Shown one piece after another: positions 28,270 to 38,707 of a DNA stretch of 64,000 bases (position 1 is its first letter; every line of letters starts with the position of its first letter). Origin of the DNA: Marinifilum breve. GTDB lineage: Bacteria > Bacteroidota > Bacteroidia > Bacteroidales > Marinifilaceae. The notes under the pieces are model-generated. The model was not told where the DNA came from and ran no database searches. It was given only the letters and a program-made list of their open reading frames with translations. The stretch covers positions 372,001 to 436,000 of the forward strand of contig NZ_QFLI01000004.1 in NCBI RefSeq assembly GCF_003202155.1, given 5' to 3'. Both the position numbers and the translations under genes were made by a program.

Positions 28270-28583
28270 AAACCTCACTTTTAATTCTAATAATGTAGAC
28301 ATTACTTCAAACGTATGCTTTCGCAAAATGTTTTACAAATCGATAGAAAATTAGAAAAAATAAAAGAATTCAACAAACAGACAATCAATATAATTCACAT
28401 CTTAAGAAAACTGCACAAAATTCCTAAAAGCATTTATAAATTATAAAGTTAAGCATGGCATTAATTAAGAAATAATTAATAATTTGCGCTTTCTTTTATA
28501 TCGGATCTGAACTAATATTGTTAATTATTTACTCAAATGATATAATGAATCGAATTAATTGTGAAGTTGAACCTATTAAGAGT
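28270..28583. other. Divergent AT-rich intergenic region
   Basis: About 310 bp between the small exported protein and the HAD gene. It contains a run of A/T-rich sequence but no palindrome, repeat or promoter match that I would defend. Confidence 0.5.
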
Positions 28584-29174
28584 ATGAATATGAAATCGAT
28601 AAAACTTTATACCGATACAAAAGCCTTAATTTTTGATTTAGATGGAACTTTAGCGGATACAATGCCATTGCATTTTGAGGCTTGGAAAAAAGCCGCAGAA
28701 GTAATGGGAGTTGAATACTCGTTTGAATGGTTATCTGCTTGTGCTGGAATGCCATCATCTAAAATTATTGAGAAACTAAATAAAGAATACAACCATTCTA
28801 TTGATCCGCAAGAATTCTCAGTTATTAAAGAAGAATTTTTTGCAAGGGAGATGCATAAGATAACTGAAATTAAACCTGTAACAGACTTGGTATATAAATA
28901 CCACAATCAGATTCCAATGGCAGTAGGTACAGGAGGTAAAAGGAATATAGCACAAGAAACAATGGAAATTCTTGGTTTGGATAAATACATTCCAATTTTG
29001 GTTAGTGCTGATGATGTAAACAATCATAAGCCAGAGCCAGAAACCTTTTTGAAATGTGCCGAGTTAATGGGAGTAGATCCTAAATTCTGCCAGGTATTTG
29101 AGGATGGTTTGTTAGGTATTCAGGCCGCTGAAACAGCAGGAATGATGGTTACCGATGTAACTCCATATTACTAA
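28584..29174 (+). CDS. HAD-family phosphatase (beta-phosphoglucomutase/YqaB-like)
   Basis: About 197 aa from the ATG at 28584, which has an AAGAG element just upstream; other in-frame starts are ATG 28545, ATG 28590 and TTG 28518. HAD motifs are complete: FDLDGTLADT (nucleophile and acid/base aspartates), VGTGGKR, NHKPEPETF (motif III Lys) and VFEDGLLG. The helical cap (LHFEAWKKAAEVMGVEYSF, in part) matches the fructose-1-phosphatase/beta-phosphoglucomutase group. Cytosolic; substrate not decidable. It lies 17 bp before the EEP lipoprotein gene. Confidence 0.85.
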   Translation: MNMKSIKLYTDTKALIFDLDGTLADTMPLHFEAWKKAAEVMGVEYSFEWLSACAGMPSSKIIEKLNKEYNHSIDPQEFSVIKEEFFAREMHKITEIKPVTDLVYKYHNQIPMAVGTGGKRNIAQETMEILGLDKYIPILVSADDVNNHKPEPETFLKCAELMGVDPKFCQVFEDGLLGIQAAETAGMMVTDVTPYY

Positions 29175-29191
29175 ATCAATAACACTAAATC

Positions 29192-30205
29192 ATGTTCAGA
29201 AAATTACTCTTATTCATTTCTGCTGCATTCGTAATTACTTCGTGTAGCCAACAAACAAAGGAATACACTATTGCATTTTACAATGTTGAGAACCTATTCG
29301 ACACCATTAATCACCCTGATAAATGGGATGATGATTTTACTCCTGAAGGAAAATTAAAGTTCAATGGAGAACGATATCAAGATAAATTGGAAAAATTAGC
29401 TTTGGTTCTTTCTTCAATTGATACATTACGTTTACCTAGCATCATCGGTTTATGCGAAATTGAAAACAAAAAAGTAATTGAAGATCTTTGCAAACAAGAG
29501 ACTTTATTTGAAGGAAATTACGGAATTGCACATAGCGAAAGTCCTGATAAAAGAGGTATTGATTGTGCTCTTATCTACAAGAAAGAAGATTTTAAATACC
29601 TAAAGCATGAAGCAATTGGCATTCAGTTTCCTTGGGAACCGAATTACAAAACTCGTGATATTTTATATGTAAAAGGTATTATTGGTACAGATACGGTTCA
29701 TGTTTTTGTAAACCATTGGCCTTCGAGACGAGGCGGTTTGGAAAAATCGGAAAAGAACAGAGTATTTGTTGCCGAACAATTGAAAAGTGCTGTTGATGGG
29801 ATTCAATCTAAAAATCCTACTGCAAACATCATCATCATGGGTGACTTTAACGATGAACCAACTAATAAATCTGTTAGCCAAACGTTAAATGCAGGCAACA
29901 ATCAAAACTCATCAAATCCTTCATATTTATACAACCTTGTTTATAACATGGATGCAAAAGGAGAAGGAACATACAATTATCGTGGCAATTGGAACATGCT
30001 TGATAATTTAATTGTTTCAAACTCATTGTTGAATGCAAAAAACAATCTTCACACCTCTTTTGATGCAGGAAAGATTTTTAAAGAAGAGTGGATTTGTTAC
30101 AAAAACAAGAAAGGTGTGCTTATTCCAAGTAGAACCTACGGTGGTCCAAATTACTATGGAGGATACAGTGACCATTTTCCAGTTTACTTTAAAATTTCCG
30201 AATAG
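29192..30205 (+). CDS. Endonuclease/exonuclease/phosphatase-family lipoprotein
   Basis: A 337-aa lipoprotein with lipobox cysteine C18 (FVITSC). The EEP fold motifs are present: IAFYNVENLFDT (metal-binding Asn/Glu), GLCEIENK, GIDCALIY, VNHWPSR (His), MGDFNDEP and YSDHFPV (catalytic Asp-His). It would hydrolyse a phosphodiester at or near the cell surface or in the periplasm. Relatives are annotated as endonucleases; the true substrate is unknown. Confidence 0.85.
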   Translation: MFRKLLLFISAAFVITSCSQQTKEYTIAFYNVENLFDTINHPDKWDDDFTPEGKLKFNGERYQDKLEKLALVLSSIDTLRLPSIIGLCEIENKKVIEDLCKQETLFEGNYGIAHSESPDKRGIDCALIYKKEDFKYLKHEAIGIQFPWEPNYKTRDILYVKGIIGTDTVHVFVNHWPSRRGGLEKSEKNRVFVAEQLKSAVDGIQSKNPTANIIIMGDFNDEPTNKSVSQTLNAGNNQNSSNPSYLYNLVYNMDAKGEGTYNYRGNWNMLDNLIVSNSLLNAKNNLHTSFDAGKIFKEEWICYKNKKGVLIPSRTYGGPNYYGGYSDHFPVYFKISE

Positions 30206-30227
30206 ATTTATTTCAATATAAAGTATT

Positions 30228-30257
30228 GCCGACTATTTAAAATAGTTGGCATTTTTT
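30228..30257 (+). terminator. Intrinsic terminator after the EEP gene
   Basis: GCCGACTAT pairs with ATAGTTGGC (one G-U wobble) and a T6 run follows. Confidence 0.85.
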
Positions 30258-30330
30258 GTATCAAAAACATTTTCTTGTTCATATTGTTTCTCTATTTTAG
30301 CATTGCTTTGTAGGATAGAAAAAGAGGGTT

Positions 30331-32346
30331 ATGGATTTTAAAATTGTATCGAAATTTAAACCAACAGGCGATCAGCCTGAGGCGATTGAAGAACTTAGTA
30401 ATGGTCTGAACGATGGTTCTCCATTTCAAACTCTTCTTGGGGTTACTGGATCGGGTAAAACATTTACCGTGGCAAATGTAATTCAAGAAGTTCAAAGGCC
30501 TACTTTGGTTTTAAGTCATAATAAAACCCTTGCTGCACAGCTTTATGGAGAGTTTAAGAATTTCTTTCCCGATAATGCCGTTGAGTATTTTGTCTCGTAT
30601 TACGATTATTATCAACCTGAAGCTTATCTTCCTGTAACGGATACATATATAGAGAAAGACCTTTCTATTAATGATGAGATTGAAAAGTTAAGACTTAGTG
30701 CAACATCTGCCCTACTTTCCGGCAGAAAAGATGTTATTGTAGTTTCTTCGGTTTCCTGCTTGTATGGTATTGGTAACCCGGAAGATTTCCACAACAATGT
30801 TACGGTTTTGGAAAAAGGTCAGGTTATTTCGCGCAACAAGCTTCTCTTTGCATTTGTGGATGCTCTATACTCAAGAAACGAAGTGGAATTCGACCGTGGA
30901 CATTTTCGTGTAAAAGGTGACACTGTTGATATCTATCCTGCTTACGCTGATTTTGCCTACAGAATTATTTTCTGGGATGATGAAATTGATGAAATCTATT
31001 CTTTCGATCCCATCAATGGATTAAAAATTGAAGATTACGACCGAATTACCATTTACCCAGCCAATATATTTGTTACTAGTAAAGATAGAGTACAATCGGC
31101 CATACATCAAATTCAGGATGACATGGTTGCTCATGTTGCTTTCTTAAAAGAAATTGGGAAGCATTTGGAAGCAAAACGATTGGAAGAAAAAGTAAGCTTC
31201 GATCTGGAAATGATCAGAGAACTCGGACACTGTTCTGGTATCGAGAATTATTCAAGATATTTCGATGGAAGACCTGCTGGAACTCGTCCTTTCTGCTTAA
31301 TCGACTATTTCCCTGATGATTTTCTAATGGTAATCGACGAAAGTCATGTTACTATTCCACAAATTCGTGCCATGTATGGTGGCGATCATTCTAGGAAAAT
31401 AAACTTGGTGGAATATGGGTTTAGACTGCCTGCAGCATTGGACAACAGACCTTTAAAATTTGAAGAATTCGAAGAAGTAACCAGTCAGACTATATATGTG
31501 AGTGCAACTCCAGCTGATTACGAACTGGAAAAATGCGAAGGTGTAGTGGTGGAACAGGTAATTCGTCCTACAGGACTACTTGATCCTCAAATTGATGTTC
31601 GCCCAAGCTTAAATCAGATTGACGATTTAATTGCCGAAATCAATGAAAGGACTGAAAAAGATGAACGCACACTGGTTACTACTCTTACCAAACGAATGGC
31701 TGAAGAATTATCTGAATATTTTGCCAATTTAAGTATTCGATGCCGCTACATTCACTCTGATGTTGACACATTAGATCGAATTAAAATTATGGAAGACCTC
31801 AGAAATGGAGAGTTCGATGTTTTAATTGGTGTAAACTTACTTCGTGAAGGTTTGGATTTGCCAGAAGTATCACTGGTTGCAATATTGGATGCTGATAAAG
31901 AAGGATTTCTTCGATCTACAAGATCTTTGATTCAGACCTCAGGTAGAGCCGCACGTAATGTAAATGGAAAAGTAATCATGTATGCGGATAAGATTACCAA
32001 ATCGATGAAGGAGACCATTGATTCCACCAACAGACGTCGTGAGAAACAATTGGCTTACAACGAGAAACATGGCATTACACCACAGCAAATTGTAAAATCA
32101 AAGAAAAGTATTATTGAACAAAGTCAGAAAGCCGAACCAAATGCATATGCAGGACCTGAAACTGTTGAAATTGCTGCAGATCCTGTCGTACAATACATGA
32201 GCAAAGAAAACTTGGAAAAGAGTATTGAGAAAACGAAGAAGTTGATGCAAAAAGCTGCAAAAGATATGGATTTCTTGCAAGCTGCTCAATATCGAGATGA
32301 GATGTACAAACTACAGGAACAATTAAAAGAGAAAAACTCAAAATAA
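30331..32346 (+). CDS. uvrB: Excinuclease ABC subunit B
   Basis: A 671-aa DNA damage-verifying helicase of nucleotide excision repair. Walker A GVTGSGKTFTVA, the beta-hairpin region YYDYYQPEAYLP, DEXH-type VIDESHV, helicase motifs V/VI (LLREGLDLPEV; QTSGRAARN) and a C-terminal UVR domain for UvrC contact (about 630-665). Full length. It has its own terminator on each side, so it is probably monocistronic. Confidence 0.98.
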   Translation: MDFKIVSKFKPTGDQPEAIEELSNGLNDGSPFQTLLGVTGSGKTFTVANVIQEVQRPTLVLSHNKTLAAQLYGEFKNFFPDNAVEYFVSYYDYYQPEAYLPVTDTYIEKDLSINDEIEKLRLSATSALLSGRKDVIVVSSVSCLYGIGNPEDFHNNVTVLEKGQVISRNKLLFAFVDALYSRNEVEFDRGHFRVKGDTVDIYPAYADFAYRIIFWDDEIDEIYSFDPINGLKIEDYDRITIYPANIFVTSKDRVQSAIHQIQDDMVAHVAFLKEIGKHLEAKRLEEKVSFDLEMIRELGHCSGIENYSRYFDGRPAGTRPFCLIDYFPDDFLMVIDESHVTIPQIRAMYGGDHSRKINLVEYGFRLPAALDNRPLKFEEFEEVTSQTIYVSATPADYELEKCEGVVVEQVIRPTGLLDPQIDVRPSLNQIDDLIAEINERTEKDERTLVTTLTKRMAEELSEYFANLSIRCRYIHSDVDTLDRIKIMEDLRNGEFDVLIGVNLLREGLDLPEVSLVAILDADKEGFLRSTRSLIQTSGRAARNVNGKVIMYADKITKSMKETIDSTNRRREKQLAYNEKHGITPQQIVKSKKSIIEQSQKAEPNAYAGPETVEIAADPVVQYMSKENLEKSIEKTKKLMQKAAKDMDFLQAAQYRDEMYKLQEQLKEKNSK

Positions 32347-32357
32347 AAGACAATAAA

Positions 32358-32383
32358 AAAGCAGTTTCTTTCGAAACTGCTTT
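32358..32383. terminator. Bidirectional terminator between uvrB and rpoD
   Basis: AAAGCAGTTTC and GAAACTGCTTT form an 11-bp perfect stem with loop TTTC. The minus strand continues into a longer T-run, so it mainly serves rpoD. Confidence 0.85.
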
Positions 32384-32402
32384 AGTTATCTCGCGGGATC
32401 TG

Positions 32403-33263
32403 TTATCCCAAATATGATTTCAATAATTTGCTCCGTGAAGTATGACGCAAACGACGAATCGCTTTTTCTTTAATCTGACGAACACGTTCACGTGTCAATC
32501 CGAATTTTTCGCCAATTTCTTCCAAGGTCATTTCTTGAATTCCAATACCGAAGAACAACTTAATAATATCACTTTCTCTCTCGGTTAGAGTAGCTAAAGC
32601 TCTATCAATTTCTCTGGTTAAGGACTCATTCAAGAGACTTCTGTCTGCGATTGGAGAATCATCATTCACCAATACATCCAACAAACTGTTGTCCTCTCCG
32701 TCAACAAACGGAGCATCGACAGAAATGTGACGACCTGAAACACGTAGTGTATCTGCAACTTTATCTGCAGGTAACTCCAAGGACTCTGCTAATTCTTCAG
32801 GAGATGGCTTTCTTTCATGTTCTTGCTCGAATTTCGAAAATGCTTTGTTGATCTTGTTCAACGAACCAACCTGGTTCAATGGTAATCGAACGATTCGAGA
32901 CTGCTCTGCCAAAGCCTGAAGGATAGACTGACGAATCCACCATACAGCATAAGAAATGAATTTAAATCCTCGAGTTTCATCAAACTTTTCTGCTGCTTTA
33001 ATCAATCCCAAGTTTCCTTCATTGATCAAGTCAGGTAGACTCAATCCCTGATTTTGGTACTGCTTAGCCACAGAAACAACGAAACGCAAATTCGCTCTGG
33101 TTAATTTTTCCAAAGCTCTTTGGTCGCCTTTTTTGATTCGCTGCGCCAATTCAACCTCTTCCTCAACTGTAATAAGATCTTCTTTACCAATCTCTTGTAA
33201 GTACTTGTCCAACGACGCACTCTCACGATTGGTAATTGATTTAGTTATCTTTAATTGTCTCAT
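32403..33263 (-). CDS. rpoD: Primary RNA polymerase sigma factor (sigma-70, Bacteroidota type)
   Basis: 286 aa, the length of the Bacteroides primary sigma factor, which lacks the long region 1.1 of proteobacteria. Regions seen: 1.2 ([16 protein letters not shown]), 2 ([14 protein letters not shown], then [20 protein letters not shown] and AVWWIRQSI), 3 (RPSPEELAE-like as [10 protein letters not shown]) and 4 with the helix-turn-helix [17 protein letters not shown]. It directs transcription from TTTG/TAnnTTTG promoters, and exactly such a promoter stands in front of its own gene. Confidence 0.95.
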   Translation of the reverse strand: MRQLKITKSITNRESASLDKYLQEIGKEDLITVEEEVELAQRIKKGDQRALEKLTRANLRFVVSVAKQYQNQGLSLPDLINEGNLGLIKAAEKFDETRGFKFISYAVWWIRQSILQALAEQSRIVRLPLNQVGSLNKINKAFSKFEQEHERKPSPEELAESLELPADKVADTLRVSGRHISVDAPFVDGEDNSLLDVLVNDDSPIADRSLLNESLTREIDRALATLTERESDIIKLFFGIGIQEMTLEEIGEKFGLTRERVRQIKEKAIRRLRHTSRSKLLKSYLG

Positions 33264-33289
33264 AGTCCCTTTTCATCGAAAATATTTCG

Positions 33290-33321
33290 CAAAATTAGAC
33301 TTTTTAATAAAAAAAGTCAAA
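33290..33321 (-). promoter_or_regulatory. Bacteroidota-type promoter of rpoD
   Basis: Read on the minus strand: TTTG (33321-33318), 20-bp spacer, then TAATTTTG (33297-33290). This matches the -33 TTTG / -7 TAnnTTTG consensus with ideal spacing. It predicts a leader of about 20 nt before the ATG at 33263. Confidence 0.75.
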
Positions 33322-33368
33322 ATTAATTGTCATTTTATTCGAATATTTATATTTTTCTCGTTTGATTT

Positions 33369-34820
33369 CTATTCGTTATCCTTAAGAGAAAAGGCATAGT
33401 ACTTCACGCTACCATCAGGATATATACCAGAAATAAACACTCCGCCATCCTTAACGCTTTGCAAGGCCTCTTCAATATCTTTTACTTTATAAATTGGTGT
33501 ATTGTTAATTTTGTAAATAATAAAACCTTCTCTAATATTCTCCTCTTTCAACTTCCCACTGCGCAGACTCTTCACTTTAACTCCCCTATTTATTTGAAGT
33601 CGATACTTCTCTTTAGCAGAAATTGGCTCGAATTCAGCACCTAGAAAAGCTAAATCACTTGATTTTATCACTTCCGTATTTCCTAACCTATTACGTAAAA
33701 CGACATCAAATTGTTTCTTTTTGCCATCTCTTTTTATTAAAACTTCTATTTCATCTCCAGGACGATACTTGCTTACTTGCTCTTGCAACTCAGCATTTGA
33801 ATTGACCTCTGTACTATTAATCTCAAGGATAACATCACCTTTTTTCATACCAACTTCTTCCGCTGCTCCATCTTCGGTTATTCCACTAATATATACACCT
33901 TCAATTTTCTCTAAACCATTATTTTCAGCTAATGTAGCATCGACAGTTTGAATAACCACTCCAATAACAGCTCTTTGTACCTTACCAAATTCTTTTAAAT
34001 CTGTTATCACCTTTTTTACAATTGTTACAGGAATTGCAAAAGAGTAACCAGAATAAGAACCTGTTCTCGATTCAATTGCTGTATTAATTCCAACCAACCT
34101 TCCTTTTGTATCAACCAAAGCTCCCCCACTATTACCAGGATTTACAGCAGCATCAGTCTGAAGAAATGATTCAATGCTCAGACTTCCTTCTCTCATAATT
34201 CCAATATTTCTGGCTTTAGCACTAATAATACCCGCTGTAACTGTGGAAGTCAAGTTAAATGGATTTCCAACTGCCAATACCCATTCTCCTAATTTCAACT
34301 CATCAGAATTTCCAAAACTCATAGCTGGTAAATCATCTTCCTCAATTTTAATCAATGCCAAATCAGTGTATGGATCTTGCCCTACCAACTTCGCCTCATA
34401 GGATCTTTTATCTTGTAAAACCACATTAATTAAATTTGAACCTCTCACTACATGATTGTTTGTCACGATGTAACCATCATCAGAAATAATTACGCCCGAT
34501 CCTGAACCCAAGCTTGGTTGTGGTTTAAAGTCTCTTTTACTATTTCCGAATAGAAAATCATAGAATGGATTTGATTGATATTCTTCGTTTGTATATAGAG
34601 TTTTTACGTGTACTACTGATTTCACAGATGACTCTGCAGCCAGAGTTAAATCAATTTGACCTGTTACATTTTGTGGAAGACTTGTTAATTGTATCGCATT
34701 TGGCTCCTTTATGGTGATAATTTTCTCTTCTTTATCAACAAATAATACAAATAAAATAATGGCAATACCACCACCAAATAATGCAGTTAAAACTCTTCCG
34801 AAAAACATTTTAGCTTTCAT
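33369..34820 (-). CDS. Periplasmic Do/HtrA-type serine protease
   Basis: A 483-aa DegP/DegQ-like quality-control protease. N-terminal membrane anchor or signal about 8-28. The trypsin-like domain has the triad His123 (TNNHVVRG), Asp153 (YTDLALIKI) and Ser231 (NPGNSGGAL). Two PDZ domains follow, about 280-370 (GAAEEVGMKKGDVILEIN) and 395-483, the second being more divergent. It probably degrades or refolds envelope proteins. Divergent from dapF. Confidence 0.93.
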   Translation of the reverse strand: MKAKMFFGRVLTALFGGGIAIILFVLFVDKEEKIITIKEPNAIQLTSLPQNVTGQIDLTLAAESSVKSVVHVKTLYTNEEYQSNPFYDFLFGNSKRDFKPQPSLGSGSGVIISDDGYIVTNNHVVRGSNLINVVLQDKRSYEAKLVGQDPYTDLALIKIEEDDLPAMSFGNSDELKLGEWVLAVGNPFNLTSTVTAGIISAKARNIGIMREGSLSIESFLQTDAAVNPGNSGGALVDTKGRLVGINTAIESRTGSYSGYSFAIPVTIVKKVITDLKEFGKVQRAVIGVVIQTVDATLAENNGLEKIEGVYISGITEDGAAEEVGMKKGDVILEINSTEVNSNAELQEQVSKYRPGDEIEVLIKRDGKKKQFDVVLRNRLGNTEVIKSSDLAFLGAEFEPISAKEKYRLQINRGVKVKSLRSGKLKEENIREGFIIYKINNTPIYKVKDIEEALQSVKDGGVFISGIYPDGSVKYYAFSLKDNE

Positions 34821-35095
34821 AATGCAATAAAAATTTTAAGAGTGAAACTTAGGATCCATCTTATCGGCAATTTACACATCCTGTTTCGAACATAAAAAGT
34901 TACGAAATCAGATTCATATAATCAATAGTTATTTATCATTGAATTAACATTCATCAAATTCTTACACTTTTCACTTTTGGAAATAAGGGTAAAACCAATA
35001 AGATTCTTACTTTTATGCTACAATTTTAACGATATAAGTTTAGAAGTGTTTTGAATTTTAACGTATTTAACACTTATTAACAGGATTAGACAAGA

Positions 35096-35881
35096 ATGCA
35101 GATTAAATTTTGGAAATATCAGGGAACTGGAAATGATTTTGTTCTAATTGATAACCGCAATAATATTATATCCCCAGATAACAAAAAGTTGATTGAACAC
35201 TTATGCCATAGAAGATTTGGAATTGGTGCAGATGGATTAATGCTATTAGAGAATGCTGAAGGTTATGATTTTCGAATGAGGTACTTCAATTCGGATGGTG
35301 GTGAAGCTAGCATGTGTGGAAATGGTGGCAGATGTATTGTTGCTTTTGCATATCATCTAGGAATTATCAATGATAAGGCATTATTCATTGCAGTAGATGG
35401 AGAACATGAAGCATTGGTAAAGGATCAAGATAGTTTTGTTCAGGTAAGCCTTAAAATGATTAATGTATCTGGTATTGAAAAGGGAGAAAGTCATTACTAC
35501 ATGAATACCGGTTCGCCGCACTACGTTAAATTCATTGATTCCCATGCAAACTTTGACACCTTCAAAAATGGGAAAGCCATTCGATACAACGAAAGGTTTG
35601 CAGAGGAAGGCACAAATGTAAATTTTGTTTCTTTTAATGATGAAGGTTTACAAGTTAGCACCTACGAACGAGGAGTAGAAGATGAAACTTATTCTTGTGG
35701 TACTGGTGTAGTTGCATCGGCAATTAGCTCTGGATTTGAAAAAAACAAAGAACATTTCAAAATAACAACCAAAGGTGGAAACCTTGAGGTTCGATTTGAA
35801 AGAATAGACACACAAAATATTAATAATGTCTGGCTTATTGGGCCTGCAACAAAAGTATTTTCAGGTACTGTAAACATTTAA
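35096..35881 (+). CDS. dapF: Diaminopimelate epimerase
   Basis: A 261-aa cofactor-free racemase converting LL-DAP to meso-DAP for lysine and peptidoglycan. The two catalytic cysteines are Cys74 (ASMCGNGGRC) and Cys201 (TYSCGTG). GTGNDFVLIDN and the conserved YERGVEDE are present. Length is normal. It lies 18 bp before the hybrid kinase gene. Confidence 0.97.
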   Translation: MQIKFWKYQGTGNDFVLIDNRNNIISPDNKKLIEHLCHRRFGIGADGLMLLENAEGYDFRMRYFNSDGGEASMCGNGGRCIVAFAYHLGIINDKALFIAVDGEHEALVKDQDSFVQVSLKMINVSGIEKGESHYYMNTGSPHYVKFIDSHANFDTFKNGKAIRYNERFAEEGTNVNFVSFNDEGLQVSTYERGVEDETYSCGTGVVASAISSGFEKNKEHFKITTKGGNLEVRFERIDTQNINNVWLIGPATKVFSGTVNI

Positions 35882-35899
35882 AATCGCTGTTTCGATTGT

Positions 35900-38707
35900 A
35901 TGAAGTTCGTTCTCACTAAACTCTTTAATAACAAAAGCATTTCAAAAGTTTTTCTTTTTTCATTGCTTTCCATTTCAATGGGATTAATTCTTGTTTTTGG
36001 CTTATTTGTCATTCAACAGGAAAAACAAAAATTTCAACGTGAGTCACTTCAAATTAGGCAAGATTTCTTAAAAAACCAGAAGAAAACCTTACAACAAGAA
36101 ACGCAAACCCTTATCAACTATATTGAAAATGAAAGGCTACAAACCAGAAACCTTTTAAAGAAAGATATAAGTAGTAGAGTTTACGAAGCACACAGCATAG
36201 CAACTAACCTATATAAAAGCTATAAAGACAAACTGTCAAAAAAAGAGCTTCAGGAATTAATAATCAATGCATTAAAATCGGTTCGTTTTAATAATGGTGA
36301 TGGTTATTTCTACATCAATAAATTAAATGGAACCGTAGTTATGGATCCTGAAAATCCTGAGTGGATTGGACGAAACAAACTCCAAGTAAAAGATGTTTAT
36401 GGTGTTCCGATTATTCAAAATGAAATTGAAACTGCAAAGTCAGCGGGAGAAGGTTATACCGACTATTCTTGGCAAGCTGAAAACAATCAGAAAATTCACC
36501 CCAAAATTTCATTTGTTAAACTTTTTAAAGAATTTGATTGGTACATTGGCTGCACGCAATACGTAAATAATTACAAGCTTGAAATTCAGGAGAAAATCTT
36601 AGCTAAAATTACCGATTTACGATTTGATGATAGTTTCACAATTGCAGTTATTAGCTTTGACGGAACATGTCTTGCCCACACCAATAAAGCATTAATAGGA
36701 AAAAATTTATGGACCACATCTGATGAAAATGGGAACAAGATTGTAAAACAATTCATTTCCAGAGGAACTGATTCTGAAGGTGGTTTTATTGAATATCTTG
36801 AGCCTTTTGCCAACTCAAAGGAACTACTTTTACCAAAATTAACTTATGCAAAAGCTTACAAAGACTGGCAATGGGTTATAGGTTCTGGCATTCATTTGGA
36901 AGAATTGAATCAGGCCATAAAAGATAGAAACGATGAATTACAAGCAAATGTAAACCACTATATCTTGAATGGAATAATTTTGGTTATACTGGTTGTAATT
37001 TGCATTATCATTTTCTCTCGATATGTAGTTCGAATTACAAAAAATGGTTTACATATATTTACTCGTTTTTTTGAAAAAGCAGCTACCGAATCACTAAGAA
37101 TAAATACATCCACACTACAATTCAAGGAATACAAAGAGTTAGGAGAACTAGCCAATCAAATGATTTCGAAACGTGAAAAAATTGAGCGACAATTAAATAT
37201 TGAAACCGCATATTTTGAGCAGTTATTCGAAAATTCTCCTGAAGCTATTGCTATTACCGATAATGAAAGTAAAGGAATTAAAATCAATAAGAAATTCACA
37301 GAACTCTTTGGCTACACTTCGGAAGATATAAAAGGCGTGGTGATTGACAATTTACTTGCTGATGAAGAAAGACAAGGTGAAGCAAATAAATTAAACACCT
37401 TAACTACCAATGGGCGACTTGTTGAAATAGAAACAAAACGCAAGTGCAAAACTGGTGAGTTGATTGATGTATCAATTGTGGGAAATCCTATTATAATTGA
37501 TGATAAACCTATTGCTATTTTTGGAATTTACCGTGACATCACACAACGAAAGCTTTACGAGCAACACTTAACCGAAGCTAAAAATAAGGCCGAGGAATCA
37601 GATCTTTTAAAATCCGCATTCTTGGCAAACATGTCTCATGAAATTAGAACTCCAATGAATCATATTATCGGATTTACCGATATTATGACTTCCCAACACA
37701 TCAATGATAATGAAAGACTTGAATATGGAGAACTAATAAAACAAAGCAGTAACAACCTATTACAGCTTATCAATAACATTATTGATTTGTCAAAAATTGA
37801 AGCGAGACAAATCAATTTGAATTGGGCAAATTATAATTTAAATGGCATTCTTACTGTTCTATTTGAGAAATTTTATGGACTAAAAAATAGTATCAATAAA
37901 TCTCACATCACGCTACAAGTACAAAAAGCATTAAGCGATAAAGATGCTCTTTTATTTACCGATGCAAAAAGGTTAGAACAACTTTTATCCAACCTGTTAG
38001 ATAACGCCATTAAGTTTACGAATGAGGGATCAATAGAATTTGGATATCAAACCATAGAAAATGAATCTGCCATTGAAATATATGTAAAAGATACCGGCAT
38101 TGGAATTCCTGAGAGTGCTTTAAAAGATATCTTTATGTCTTTCCGACAAATTGATGGATCGGACACGAGACAATATGGAGGAACCGGATTAGGTCTAACA
38201 ATTACTCACCGACTAACTGAGGTTCTTGGTGGTAAAATAAGAGTAGAATCAAAGGAAAATGAAGGAACTTGTTTTTACATACAGTTCCCATTTAGCTTGG
38301 ATAAAGAAGATGAGTTACAAAAGGAAAACCATTACAATTGGAGTGGCAAGAAAATCCTGATTGTTGATGATCAAAGAAACAACTTCACCTATTTTAAAAC
38401 AGCACTAGAGCACACACAAGCTCAAATATTTTGGGCTAAAAATGGCATTGAAGCCATTTCATTGTGCGAATCGGTTAAGGTTGATATCGTTTTAATGGAC
38501 ATTCAAATGCCGGTTATGAACGGCTACGAGGCTACCAAAAGAATCAAACACAGAAATGCTGCAATTCCTATTATTGGACAAACTGCTTTTGTTGAAACAG
38601 AAAATAAAACCAAAGTCTTTGATGCAGGTTGCGACGATTACCTTGTAAAACCAGTTAAGACCAAAACCTTATTGGATTCCATCAATAAGCAATTCTCAAT
38701 TAACTAA
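35900..38707 (+). CDS. Cache-domain hybrid sensor histidine kinase
   Basis: 935 aa. N-terminal helix about 15-37, a coiled-coil-like linker, then a periplasmic tandem Cache-type sensor (about 70-335), each half with the family pattern GDGYFYI...DWYIGC and GG...DWQWVIGSG. Second membrane helix about 350-372, PAS domain about 425-550 (EAIAITDNES), HisKA with His580 in ANMSHEIRTPMNH, HATPase (NLLDNAIKF, DTGIGIP, GGTGLGLTI) and receiver domain with phospho-acceptor Asp867 (VLMDIQMPVMNG). It senses a small extracellular ligand; target regulator unknown. No DNA-binding domain. Confidence 0.92.
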   Translation: MKFVLTKLFNNKSISKVFLFSLLSISMGLILVFGLFVIQQEKQKFQRESLQIRQDFLKNQKKTLQQETQTLINYIENERLQTRNLLKKDISSRVYEAHSIATNLYKSYKDKLSKKELQELIINALKSVRFNNGDGYFYINKLNGTVVMDPENPEWIGRNKLQVKDVYGVPIIQNEIETAKSAGEGYTDYSWQAENNQKIHPKISFVKLFKEFDWYIGCTQYVNNYKLEIQEKILAKITDLRFDDSFTIAVISFDGTCLAHTNKALIGKNLWTTSDENGNKIVKQFISRGTDSEGGFIEYLEPFANSKELLLPKLTYAKAYKDWQWVIGSGIHLEELNQAIKDRNDELQANVNHYILNGIILVILVVICIIIFSRYVVRITKNGLHIFTRFFEKAATESLRINTSTLQFKEYKELGELANQMISKREKIERQLNIETAYFEQLFENSPEAIAITDNESKGIKINKKFTELFGYTSEDIKGVVIDNLLADEERQGEANKLNTLTTNGRLVEIETKRKCKTGELIDVSIVGNPIIIDDKPIAIFGIYRDITQRKLYEQHLTEAKNKAEESDLLKSAFLANMSHEIRTPMNHIIGFTDIMTSQHINDNERLEYGELIKQSSNNLLQLINNIIDLSKIEARQINLNWANYNLNGILTVLFEKFYGLKNSINKSHITLQVQKALSDKDALLFTDAKRLEQLLSNLLDNAIKFTNEGSIEFGYQTIENESAIEIYVKDTGIGIPESALKDIFMSFRQIDGSDTRQYGGTGLGLTITHRLTEVLGGKIRVESKENEGTCFYIQFPFSLDKEDELQKENHYNWSGKKILIVDDQRNNFTYFKTALEHTQAQIFWAKNGIEAISLCESVKVDIVLMDIQMPVMNGYEATKRIKHRNAAIPIIGQTAFVETENKTKVFDAGCDDYLVKPVKTKTLLDSINKQFSIN

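Noticed and set aside
28270-28326. TTG-initiated extension of the small exported protein
   Set aside because: It would place 19 residues before a good signal peptide; ATG 28269 is preferred.
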